Positions 1-6,489 of a DNA stretch of 7,511 nt are shown one piece after another. Source of the DNA: Bizionia sp. GTDB lineage: Bacteria > Bacteroidota > Bacteroidia > Flavobacteriales > Flavobacteriaceae. Position numbers and translations under genes: made by a program. Positions within the stretch are counted from its first letter, which is position 1. Each line of letters begins with the position of its first letter. Under the pieces are notes generated by a model. It had not been told where the DNA came from, did not search any database, and worked only from the letters and a program-made list of their open reading frames with translations. The stretch is from contig JAGPVI010000355.1 in NCBI GenBank assembly GCA_018067115.1, positions 1-7,511 on the forward strand. The letters are read 5' to 3'.

Positions 1-1682
1 TAAATGTTCCTTATGACGTCTATACTATTGAAACAGAAATTTCTCAAAAAGGAGACACCATTAAATCTGGTTGGTTTGTAGACAGACGAGATAAGCTTAC
101 GCGTAAAAAACGTTGGCAACAAGAAGATGAAGACACCGAATACAAACGTAACGATTTAGATAGAAAAGTTGTAAACCCAAGTCAAATCCGAAACATCATT
201 CGCGAATACAAAAAGGCTTTAAAAACTACTATTTATCCAAATCGTATTGACGAAAATGGCGATTACGAAGTACCAAAAACATTAGTCTTTGCTAAAACAG
301 ATAGTCACGCAGACGATATTATAAAAATCATTAGAGAGGAGTTTGACGAAGGCAACGATTTTTGCAAAAAAGTAACCTATAAAATTGAAGAGGACCCTAA
401 ATCAGTTTTAAACCGTTTTAGAAATTCTTATTATCCACGTATTGCAGTTACAGTAGATATGATTGCAACGGGAACAGACGTAAAACCTTTAGAAGTTTTA
501 TTGTTTATGCGCGATGTAAAAAGCATTAACTATTTCGAGCAAATGAAAGGTCGTGGTACGCGAACCATTTCAAAAGACAAATTAAGGGAGGTCTCCGCTA
601 CCGCTAACTCAAAAACACATTTCGTAATTGTAGATGCTGTTGGTGCAACAAAGTCCAAAAAAACAGATAGCCGCCCGCTAGAACGTAAACCTTCTATACC
701 TATGAAGGATTTATTAGGTGCGGTAACTATGGGACACGTTGACGAAGATTTATTTCTATCCTTAGCAAACCGTCTAATTCGTTTAGAAAAACAAATCACA
801 GAAAAGGAAAAAGATAAATTACTAGAGTTTTCTGGAGGTAAAAATCTAAAACAAATTACCAAGGAGCTAATTACAGCTTTCGACCAAGACGAAATTGAAA
901 CCAAAGCACAATTAGAAATCGACAAAATTCCTGTACAAGACCAAACACCGGCTTTAATAGAAGAGGCTAAAAAGAAAGCGCAAGAACAGTTAGTTTTAGA
1001 AGCAAGCAAAACGTTTAACGGAGAGTTAAATGGTTATTTAGATAATGTTCGCAAACAACACGAACAGATTATAGATAGTATAAATATAGATACTGTTACT
1101 AAAAGCGAATGGGAAACAACTTCCGTAGATAAAGCAACGGAGATTGTAAAAGACTTCACAGCCTATTTAGAAACTAACAAAGACGAAATTCAAGCCCTAA
1201 GTATTTTTTACAATCAACCGTACAATCGTAGAAACATCACCTTTACAATGATAAAAGACCTGATGGAAAAACTGCTATTAGAAAAACCATTACTAGCGCC
1301 AGACTACGTATGGAATGCTTATACTGCATTAGAAAATGTAAAAAGTAAACAACCAAAAGATGAATTAACCGCATTGGTATCTCTAATTAGAAGAGCCTGC
1401 GGTATAGACAGCGAGCTAAAAGCTTACGACAAAACAATAGAAGCCAATTTTAAAACCTGGATTTTTAAGCAAAACGCAGGACAACACAACCGCTTTACAC
1501 CAGAACAACTAGACTGGTTACGAATGATAAAAGATCACGTAGTAAGCAGCTACCATATAGAAATAGACGATTTAGAGTACACCCCTTTCGATGCCCAGGG
1601 TGGAAAAGGGAAAATGTATCAGTTATTTGGTAAGCAAATGAATGAAATTATTAATGAATTGAATGAAGTGTTGGCAGCATAA
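1..1682 (+). CDS. hsdR: Type I restriction endonuclease subunit R (HsdR, EcoEI-like), 5' end outside window
   Basis: This is the restriction and DNA-translocation subunit of a type I R-M complex, with an ATP-driven SF2 helicase motor. The frame is open from base 3, so the gene starts upstream; 559 residues are visible. The first in-frame ATG inside the window, at 459, lies within the helicase core and is not the start. Visible motifs, numbered from the first full codon: a motif IV-like strand TLVFAKTD near residues 93-100, motif V VDMIATGTDV at 151-160, and motif VI QMKGRGTR at 180-187. The rest is helical and ends with a segment (FDAQGGKGKMYQLFG, then a short helix ending NEVLAA) typical of the EcoEI_R_C domain. 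The nuclease domain and Walker A/B motifs would lie upstream and cannot be judged. The TAA stop is followed after 3 bases by the transposase ATG, which suggests co-transcription with the rest of the hsd operon. No disruption is seen in the visible part. Confidence 0.95.
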   Translation, partial: NVPYDVYTIETEISQKGDTIKSGWFVDRRDKLTRKKRWQQEDEDTEYKRNDLDRKVVNPSQIRNIIREYKKALKTTIYPNRIDENGDYEVPKTLVFAKTDSHADDIIKIIREEFDEGNDFCKKVTYKIEEDPKSVLNRFRNSYYPRIAVTVDMIATGTDVKPLEVLLFMRDVKSINYFEQMKGRGTRTISKDKLREVSATANSKTHFVIVDAVGATKSKKTDSRPLERKPSIPMKDLLGAVTMGHVDEDLFLSLANRLIRLEKQITEKEKDKLLEFSGGKNLKQITKELITAFDQDEIETKAQLEIDKIPVQDQTPALIEEAKKKAQEQLVLEASKTFNGELNGYLDNVRKQHEQIIDSINIDTVTKSEWETTSVDKATEIVKDFTAYLETNKDEIQALSIFYNQPYNRRNITFTMIKDLMEKLLLEKPLLAPDYVWNAYTALENVKSKQPKDELTALVSLIRRACGIDSELKAYDKTIEANFKTWIFKQNAGQHNRFTPEQLDWLRMIKDHVVSSYHIEIDDLEYTPFDAQGGKGKMYQLFGKQMNEIINELNEVLAA

Positions 1683-1997
1683 AAAATGACAAAATTTAAA
1701 AATAAATATCGCATAGAATCTAATAGATTAAAAGGATGGGATTATGCAAATAATGGTTTATATTTTATCACCATTGTAACCCAAAACAGGGAATGTAATT
1801 TGGGCCGAATAGAAAACAGTAAAATGATAAAATCGGATTTCGGTGAAATTGTTGATGAGCAATGGTATAAATCGTTTGAAATACGCGATGAATTATTTTT
1901 GCATAAACACATATTAATGCCCAATCATTTACACGCCATTGTGGAATTGGCGAATAATGATAATGACGGTAACGGTGATGATGGCGATGGAACGCAC

Positions 1998-2025
1998 ATC
2001 GTAGAGACGAACAGCCGTTCGTCTC
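1998..2025. repeat. REP-like palindromic element, copy 1 (inside the RAYT gene)
   Basis: Arms GAGACGAAC (2004-2012) and GTTCGTCTC (2017-2025) are perfect inverted repeats of 9 bp around the loop AGCC. Together with the six bases to the left (ATCGTA) this 28-bp block recurs in hsdS with two differences (2934-2961). It is translated as IVETNSRSS in the variable linker between the HUH motif and the C-terminal helices of the transposase. A hairpin with a four-base loop is the kind of structure RAYTs recognise, but recognition by this enzyme is an inference. Confidence 0.85.
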
Positions 2026-2173
2026 CACCATCCCAACGACAACAACACCCCAAACGCCAACCCAAATCCATATCGTCATTTGTGGCAGGATTCAAATCAT
2101 CCGTTAATTCAAAAATTGATGATTATATTGATATCAACAATTTAAACATCCCAAAATACAACCGAAACAATCA

Positions 2174-2181
2174 TTTTTTTT
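2174..2181 (+). other. T8 homopolymer at the RAYT frameshift point
   Basis: Eight consecutive T residues lie exactly where the transposase reading frame changes from its conserved N-terminal part to its conserved C-terminal part. One T fewer would give HFFQPNYHDHIIRN without a break. The tract could be a fixed mutation, a site of replication or transcription slippage, or a base-calling error. Confidence 0.7.
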
Positions 2182-2339
2182 CAACCCAATTACCACGACC
2201 ACATCATTCGCAATGATAAATCATATCAAAATATTTCCAATTACATTATGAATAACCCTGAAAAATGGACAGAAGATAAATTTAACCCAGTAGTAGTGAA
2301 ATCGACCAATTTGGGCGACTCAACCAAAAACACAGACAT

Positions 2340-3866
2340 ATGAGCAGCATAATGAGAGAAGATTGGATTGAATGTACTTTAGGTGAAGTTTGTGAAGTTA
2401 ATATGGGGCAATCACCACCATCTTCAACTTATAATACTGATGGAATTGGATTACCCTTTTTTCAAGGCAAAGCTGAATTTACAGACTTACATCCTGTAGT
2501 AAAAAAATGGTGTAGTGTTCCTAAAAAAATTGCTAATAAGAATGATATATTACTTTCGGTAAGAGCACCTGTTGGTTCAACTAATATTGCAGACCAAGAA
2601 TGTTCAATTGGAAGAGGCTTGGCAGCAATTACCTATAAATATGGAAATATGTTTATTTGGTATTATTTAAAATCTATTGAACCAAAGCTAGATAGTCAAG
2701 GAACTGGAACAACTTTTAAAGCAATTTCAGGTACAATTCTTAAATCTCAAATAATTGAATTTCCACCTCTAGTCGAACAAAAAGCAATTGTAAAAAAAAT
2801 AGAAGAACTCTTTAGCAGTTTAGATAGCGGTATTGCAGACCTTAAAAAAGCACAAGACCAACTGGTTGTTTATAGACAAGCGGTTTTAAAAAAGGCTTTT
2901 GAGGGAGAATTGACAAAAGAATGGAGAGAAGGTATCGTAAAGACGAACAGTCGTTCGTCTCAATTACCTTCTGCTGAAGAATTGTTGGAGCAAATCGAAA
3001 TAGGAAGACAAAATTTTTTTAATAAACAAATTGAAGAATGGGAATTAGAGTTAAAAAAATGGAAGGAAAAAGGAGAAATAGGCAAGAAACCTAAAAAGCC
3101 ACGACCTTTAACTATTCCAGACGCACCAAATAACGGACATAACGAAAGAAAATGGGTCATACCAAACAATTGGGTTTGGTCTCAGATAGGAAGTTTATGC
3201 TTTGTTACTAAGTTAGCTGGTTTTGAATATACTGATTATGTTAACTATGATGAAAACGGAGATTTACCTGTATTAAAAGCCGAAAATGCTGGAACAAATG
3301 GTTTTAAAAAAACTGATTTTTCAAGGGTAAAATCCGAAAGCGTTAAAATGCTTAAGCGTTCACAAATTTTCGGTGGAGAATTATTAATAGTGTTTGTTGG
3401 TGCAGGAACAGGTAATGTTGCAATGGTACCTTTCAATCAAAGATATTTTCTAGGTCCAAATATTGGAATGGCAAGACCCTATTTTGATTTAAATTCAAAA
3501 TACTTAGAATTATTTCTTCAATCTGCATTTGGTAAGAGTTTAATGATGTCTGCTGTTAAAGCAGTAGCACAACCATCTTTATCTATGGGAACAATTAGAC
3601 AAGCGCCAATAGCATTTCCATCACTAGAAGAACAACACCAAATCGTCCAAGAAATAGAATCTCGTTTATCGGTTTGTGATAAAGTAGAAAAAGACATTGC
3701 AGATAGTTTAGAAAAAGCCAAAGCTTTACGCCAAAGTATTCTTAAAAAAGCTTTTGAGGGTACGTTGTTAAGTGAAGATGAAATTGCAGAATGTAAAGCA
3801 GATAAGGATTATGAGCCTGCTAGTGTGTTATTAGAGAGGATTAAGAAAGAAAAGAGGAAAAAATAG
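2340..3866 (+). CDS. hsdS: Type I restriction-modification specificity subunit S (HsdS)
   Basis: This is the DNA-recognition subunit of the type I complex; it selects the bipartite target for both methylation and cleavage. It has 508 residues with the classic two-repeat layout: TRD1 about 8-142, coiled-coil conserved region about 143-197, a lysine-rich linker about 198-270, TRD2 about 272-428, and a second conserved region about 429-475. Each conserved region opens with a proline-x-L/xxEQ motif (FPPLVEQKAIV, FPSLEEQHQIV) and ends in LKKAFEG, the usual HsdS signature. The ATG at 2340 overlaps the original RAYT stop (ATGA). A second ATG at 2352 gives MREDWIECTLG, which looks like a typical HsdS start, so either could be used. 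A REP-like palindrome is read in frame as IVKTNSRSS (residues 199-207) just after the first coiled coil. The TRDs give no hint of the target sequence by eye. It probably assembles with the HsdM encoded downstream and the HsdR upstream. Confidence 0.96.
   Translation: MSSIMREDWIECTLGEVCEVNMGQSPPSSTYNTDGIGLPFFQGKAEFTDLHPVVKKWCSVPKKIANKNDILLSVRAPVGSTNIADQECSIGRGLAAITYKYGNMFIWYYLKSIEPKLDSQGTGTTFKAISGTILKSQIIEFPPLVEQKAIVKKIEELFSSLDSGIADLKKAQDQLVVYRQAVLKKAFEGELTKEWREGIVKTNSRSSQLPSAEELLEQIEIGRQNFFNKQIEEWELELKKWKEKGEIGKKPKKPRPLTIPDAPNNGHNERKWVIPNNWVWSQIGSLCFVTKLAGFEYTDYVNYDENGDLPVLKAENAGTNGFKKTDFSRVKSESVKMLKRSQIFGGELLIVFVGAGTGNVAMVPFNQRYFLGPNIGMARPYFDLNSKYLELFLQSAFGKSLMMSAVKAVAQPSLSMGTIRQAPIAFPSLEEQHQIVQEIESRLSVCDKVEKDIADSLEKAKALRQSILKKAFEGTLLSEDEIAECKADKDYEPASVLLERIKKEKRKK
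2883..2906 (+). repeat. HsdS conserved-region direct repeat, copy 1
   Basis: This encodes VLKKAFEG at the end of the first coiled-coil conserved region. It matches the DNA encoding ILKKAFEG at 3738-3761, with about five differences in 24 bases. Such repeated conserved regions are known sites of recombination that swaps target-recognition domains in hsdS genes. Confidence 0.6.
2934..2961. repeat. REP-like palindromic element, copy 2 (inside hsdS)
   Basis: Arms AGACGAAC (2941-2948) and GTTCGTCT (2953-2960) flank the loop AGTC. The 28-bp block differs from the copy in the transposase gene at two positions: G to A at the base of the stem and C to T in the loop. It is read in the same frame as in the transposase (IVKTNSRSS). 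It sits between the conserved LKKAFEGELTKEWRE and LPSAEELLEQI segments of HsdS, a linker that I expect to tolerate insertions. Confidence 0.85.
3738..3761 (+). repeat. HsdS conserved-region direct repeat, copy 2
   Basis: This encodes ILKKAFEG at the end of the second coiled-coil conserved region and is the partner of the segment at 2883-2906. The pair brackets TRD2. Confidence 0.6.
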
Positions 3867-3923
3867 CAATATGCAAAAACTGCAGAATTGAATAACCTAG
3901 GAATCCTTGATAGTTGAATAAAT

Positions 3924-3950
3924 GAACTTGTGCAAAAAATGCAACAGTTC
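3924..3950. promoter_or_regulatory. Imperfect inverted repeat upstream of the rhuM-fic gene
   Basis: GAACT and AGTTC form the outer 5 bp and TGCA/TGCA the inner 4 bp of a hairpin with a two-base mismatch and an AAAA loop. It ends 12 bases before the ATG, within the only sizeable gap (96 bp) of the operon. No T run follows on the plus strand, so it does not look like an intrinsic terminator. It could be an operator for the HTH-like RhuM protein or an mRNA hairpin near the start; both are guesses. I see no convincing Bacteroidota promoter (TTG / TAnnTTTG) here. Confidence 0.35.
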
Positions 3951-3962
3951 AAAAAATATTAA

Positions 3963-4946
3963 ATGGAGAAACAAAATCAAATAGAAATTTATAAAGCCAA
4001 AGATGGTTCTACTCAAATTAATGTGCAATTTGAACAAGATACTGTTTGGCTTACACAAGCTCAAATGGCAGATCTGTTTGGTAAAGATGTAAGAACCGTA
4101 AACGAACATCTTAAAAACTTATATGCTTCAGAAGAATTAATGCCAGATGCAACTATCCGGAAATTCCGGATAGTTCGTCAAGAAGGGAATAGACAAGTAA
4201 ACAGAAATTTAGACCATTATAATTTAGATGCCATTATTTCTGTAGGTTACAGAGTTAATTCTAAAAGAGGAACTCAATTTAGAATGTGGGCAACTCAAAC
4301 CTTAAAGGACCATTTAGTTAAAGGTTATACAATTAACGAAAAACGTCTAGCACAAAAAGAACAAGAAGTACAAATATTAAAAGATGGTATTACCATTTTA
4401 TCCCGAAGTGTCAGCAGAGCTATTGAAGAAAAGGCAGCAGATAACGACTGGTTAGCTGTTTTTGCCAAAGGTTTAAGCTTATTAGATGATTACGACCACG
4501 AACAATTAGACGCAAAAGGTTTAACTACAAAAGAAACAGATTACCCAAGTTTAGAGGACTATCAAAAATTAATCAATCTAATGCTAGCCGAATTTGATAG
4601 TGATGTATTTGGCAAAGAAAAAGATAAAAGCTTTCAAAGTTCTGTAGCTCAAATTGCAAAAGGATTTGGGGTAACTGATTTCTACCCAACTTTAGAAGAA
4701 AAAGCAACAACGCTTTTATATCTAATTGTTAAAAACCATTCGTTTGTAGATGGTAATAAACGAATAGCTGCAGCTTGTTTTCTTAAGTTTTTACAGCAAA
4801 ACAATATGCTTTTCAACACAAAAAATCAACCTATAATTAGTAATGATACACTAGCGAGTTTAACGCTGTTTATAGCTTCTAGCAAACCAGAAGAAATGGA
4901 AACCGTAAAACGTTTAGTAATTAGCGTATTAAATAGAAATAAATAA
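3963..4946 (+). CDS. RhuM-family / Fic-Doc fusion protein
   Basis: This 327-residue protein has two recognisable parts. Residues about 8-130 match the virulence RhuM family: an HTH-like start (VWLTQAQMADLFGKDVRTV), then HYNLDAIISVGYRVNSKRGTQFRMWA and LKDHLVKGYTINEKRL. A charged, possibly coiled-coil stretch (about 128-160) leads to a C-terminal Fic/Doc domain (about 195-325) with the motif HSFVDGNKR at 259-267. The motif keeps the catalytic His259, Phe261, the acidic Asp263, and Gly264-Asn265. It has Lys266 where AMPylating Fic enzymes have Gly, and Ala270 where they have a second Arg. This resembles Doc, which phosphorylates EF-Tu; a phosphotransferase activity is therefore plausible but unproven. 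An in-frame TAA directly precedes the ATG, so the start is firm. It sits between hsdS and hsdM and ends one base before the hsdM ATG, so it is probably co-expressed with the R-M genes. Its role there, as an accessory toxin, guard or regulator, is unknown. A perfect palindrome lies at codons 63-71. Confidence 0.92.
   Translation: MEKQNQIEIYKAKDGSTQINVQFEQDTVWLTQAQMADLFGKDVRTVNEHLKNLYASEELMPDATIRKFRIVRQEGNRQVNRNLDHYNLDAIISVGYRVNSKRGTQFRMWATQTLKDHLVKGYTINEKRLAQKEQEVQILKDGITILSRSVSRAIEEKAADNDWLAVFAKGLSLLDDYDHEQLDAKGLTTKETDYPSLEDYQKLINLMLAEFDSDVFGKEKDKSFQSSVAQIAKGFGVTDFYPTLEEKATTLLYLIVKNHSFVDGNKRIAAACFLKFLQQNNMLFNTKNQPIISNDTLASLTLFIASSKPEEMETVKRLVISVLNRNK
4151..4175. repeat. Perfect 25-bp palindrome inside rhuM-fic
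   Basis: Arms AACTATCCGGAA and TTCCGGATAGTT are exact inverse complements separated by one A. The segment encodes ATIRKFRIV, residues 63-71, between the HTH-like part and the HYNLDAII motif. As remembered, RhuM relatives have a segment of equal length here, so it does not look like an inserted block. No second copy was found in the window. Confidence 0.8.
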
Positions 4947-4947
4947 A

Positions 4948-6471
4948 ATGACAGACTCTACAATAATATCAAAAATATGGAACCTTGCTAACGTACTTCG
5001 TGATGATGGTGTAGGTTATGGCGATTATTTAGAACAAATTACCTATTTGCTATTCTTAAAAATGGCAGACGAACTCAATAAACCACCTTATAATAAAGGT
5101 TTGGTTTTTCCAAAGCTGAAAGATGTAGAAGGTAATGAGGTCGTAGATGCCGAAATTGCCAATTGGGAAACCTTATCTAGCAAACGTGGTGCGGAATTAG
5201 AATCGTTTTACAGCCAATTATTACGTACACTTTCTACAGAAAAAGGAACGCTTGGGCAAATTTTTACTAAAAGCCAAAATAAAATACAAGATCCTGCCAA
5301 ATTGCTAAAAGTCATCAATCTAATTGACAAAGAAGAGTGGTCAATGATGGGAGCAGATATAAAAGGTAAAATTTACGAAGGCCTTTTAGAGAAAAACGCA
5401 GAAGATACCAAAAGTGGTGCCGGCCAATATTTTACACCAAGAGCATTGATAAAAACAATGGTAGCTTGTGTAGAACCGAAACCAATGAAAACCATTATTG
5501 ACCCAGCGTGTGGAACTGGTGGTTTCTTTTTAGCAGCTTACGATTGGATTGTAGATAACAACAAATTAGACAGAGAAGAAAAAGAGTTTTTAAAGAACAA
5601 AACCTTTTACGGAAACGAAATTGTTGCCAATACACGTAGAATGTGCTTAATGAATATGTATTTGCACAACATTGGAGAAATAGATGGAGAATCGTTTATA
5701 AATCCAAATGACGCCTTAATTGCAGACGATGGAGAGCGATACGATTATGTTTTAGCAAATCCGCCTTTTGGTAAAAAAAGCAGTATGACGTTTACCAACG
5801 AACAAGGCGAAATTGTAAAAGAAGATTTAAGTTATAGTCGTCAAGATTTTTGGGAAACAACTTCTAACAAGCAATTAAACTTCTTGCAGCATATAAAAAC
5901 ACAACTAAAAATAAACGGTGAAGCTGCGGTAGTGTTACCAGATAATGTATTATTCGAAGGTGGTGCTGGCGAAGAAGTACGAAAGCAACTAATGAAAACA
6001 ACAGAGTTGCATACTATTTTAAGATTACCAACAGGAATTTTCTATGCACAAGGAGTAAAAGCCAACGTGCTATTTTTCAACAATAAACCTGCTAGTAAAG
6101 ACGCGTGGACAAAAGAGATTTGGTTTTATGATTACCGGACAAATGTGCATCATACGCCAAAGAAGAACCCAATGCGCCAAGAACATTTAAAAGAGTTTAT
6201 GGACTTGTATAATGGCAAGAACATTAACAAACGAAAAGAAACCTGGAACGAAGAGAACCAAGAGGGCCGCTGGAGAAAATACAGCTATGATGAGATTATT
6301 GCAAGAGATAAAACAAGTCTAGATATCTTTTGGTTAAAAGACAAAAGCCTAACCGATTTGGACAACCTCCCCGACCCCGACATTTTAGCCAATGAAATCA
6401 TTGAAAACATAGAATCTGGTTTGGCTAGTTTTAGAGAAATAATGGAAACGATAAACGGAGATTCCGTATAA
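4948..6471 (+). CDS. hsdM: Type I restriction-modification DNA methyltransferase subunit (HsdM, adenine-N6)
   Basis: This is the modification subunit: with HsdS it transfers a methyl group from S-adenosylmethionine to the N6 of adenine in the target, and HsdR joins to form the cleaving complex. It has 507 residues, a normal length. The N-terminal helical HsdM_N domain runs about 5-135 (IISKIWNLANVLRDDGVGYGDY, LLFLKMADEL). The catalytic domain follows: GQYFTPR at 159-165, the SAM-binding motif I DPACGTGGF at 185-193, and the catalytic motif IV NPPF at 271-274 in the context YDYVLANPPFGKKS. Later conserved segments are AAVVLPDNVLF and LRLPTGIFYAQGVKANVLFF. All key residues are present. The ATG follows the rhuM-fic stop by one base, implying tight translational linkage; no Shine-Dalgarno site is evident. 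The gene ends in TAA, after which the same frame stays open into an HsdR-like fragment. Confidence 0.97.
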   Translation: MTDSTIISKIWNLANVLRDDGVGYGDYLEQITYLLFLKMADELNKPPYNKGLVFPKLKDVEGNEVVDAEIANWETLSSKRGAELESFYSQLLRTLSTEKGTLGQIFTKSQNKIQDPAKLLKVINLIDKEEWSMMGADIKGKIYEGLLEKNAEDTKSGAGQYFTPRALIKTMVACVEPKPMKTIIDPACGTGGFFLAAYDWIVDNNKLDREEKEFLKNKTFYGNEIVANTRRMCLMNMYLHNIGEIDGESFINPNDALIADDGERYDYVLANPPFGKKSSMTFTNEQGEIVKEDLSYSRQDFWETTSNKQLNFLQHIKTQLKINGEAAVVLPDNVLFEGGAGEEVRKQLMKTTELHTILRLPTGIFYAQGVKANVLFFNNKPASKDAWTKEIWFYDYRTNVHHTPKKNPMRQEHLKEFMDLYNGKNINKRKETWNEENQEGRWRKYSYDEIIARDKTSLDIFWLKDKSLTDLDNLPDPDILANEIIENIESGLASFREIMETINGDSV

Positions 6472-6489
6472 TACAATCGTCTCTGTTGT

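Larger units (their letters stand above)
1686..2343 (+). pseudogene. REP-associated tyrosine transposase (RAYT, Y1/HUH), frameshifted
   Basis: This belongs to the IS200/RAYT-like Y1 transposase family, single-strand endonucleases that act on REP-type hairpins. The uninterrupted frame 1686-2216 encodes 176 residues: an N-terminal ferredoxin-like fold (GLYFITIVTQNRE near 24-37), the metal-binding HUH motif as MPNHLHAIVE (His81 and His83), an N/D/G-rich linker at 89-102, a REP-like hairpin read as VETNSRSS, and the helix SISSFVAGFKSSV. After HFF the frame turns into STQLPRPHHSQ and stops. In the +1 frame the family sequence continues as QPNYHDHIIRND and NYIMNNPEKW up to TGA at 2341-2343. The switch falls in a T8 run (2174-2181). 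The Tyr codon at 2242-2244 aligns with the catalytic Tyr of E. coli RAYT (the DYIYINP motif), so the unshifted product lacks it. The original stop overlaps the hsdS ATG. A sequencing error or slippage at T8 would restore the gene. Confidence 0.85.

Noticed and set aside
530..1009. Long minus-strand open frame opposite hsdR
   Set aside because: It is antisense to well-conserved HsdR sequence, has a Ser/Cys/Phe-rich composition typical of a reversed shadow, and shows no motif.
1768..2079. Minus-strand open frame rich in Tyr, His and Trp opposite the RAYT gene
   Set aside because: Its sequence is the reverse reading of the HUH region and the low-complexity linker; no independent motif or start context.
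3014..3020. T7 run in hsdS as a phase-variation site
   Set aside because: It is in frame within intact coding sequence (QNFFNKQ), and such runs are common at this base composition; nothing suggests switching.
3924..3950. Intrinsic terminator after hsdS
   Set aside because: The hairpin is AT-rich and mismatched, and it is followed by A residues instead of a T run on the plus strand.
6477..6483. TCGTCTC just after hsdM as a half copy of the REP-like element
   Set aside because: Only seven bases match and there is no opposite arm, so chance is sufficient.
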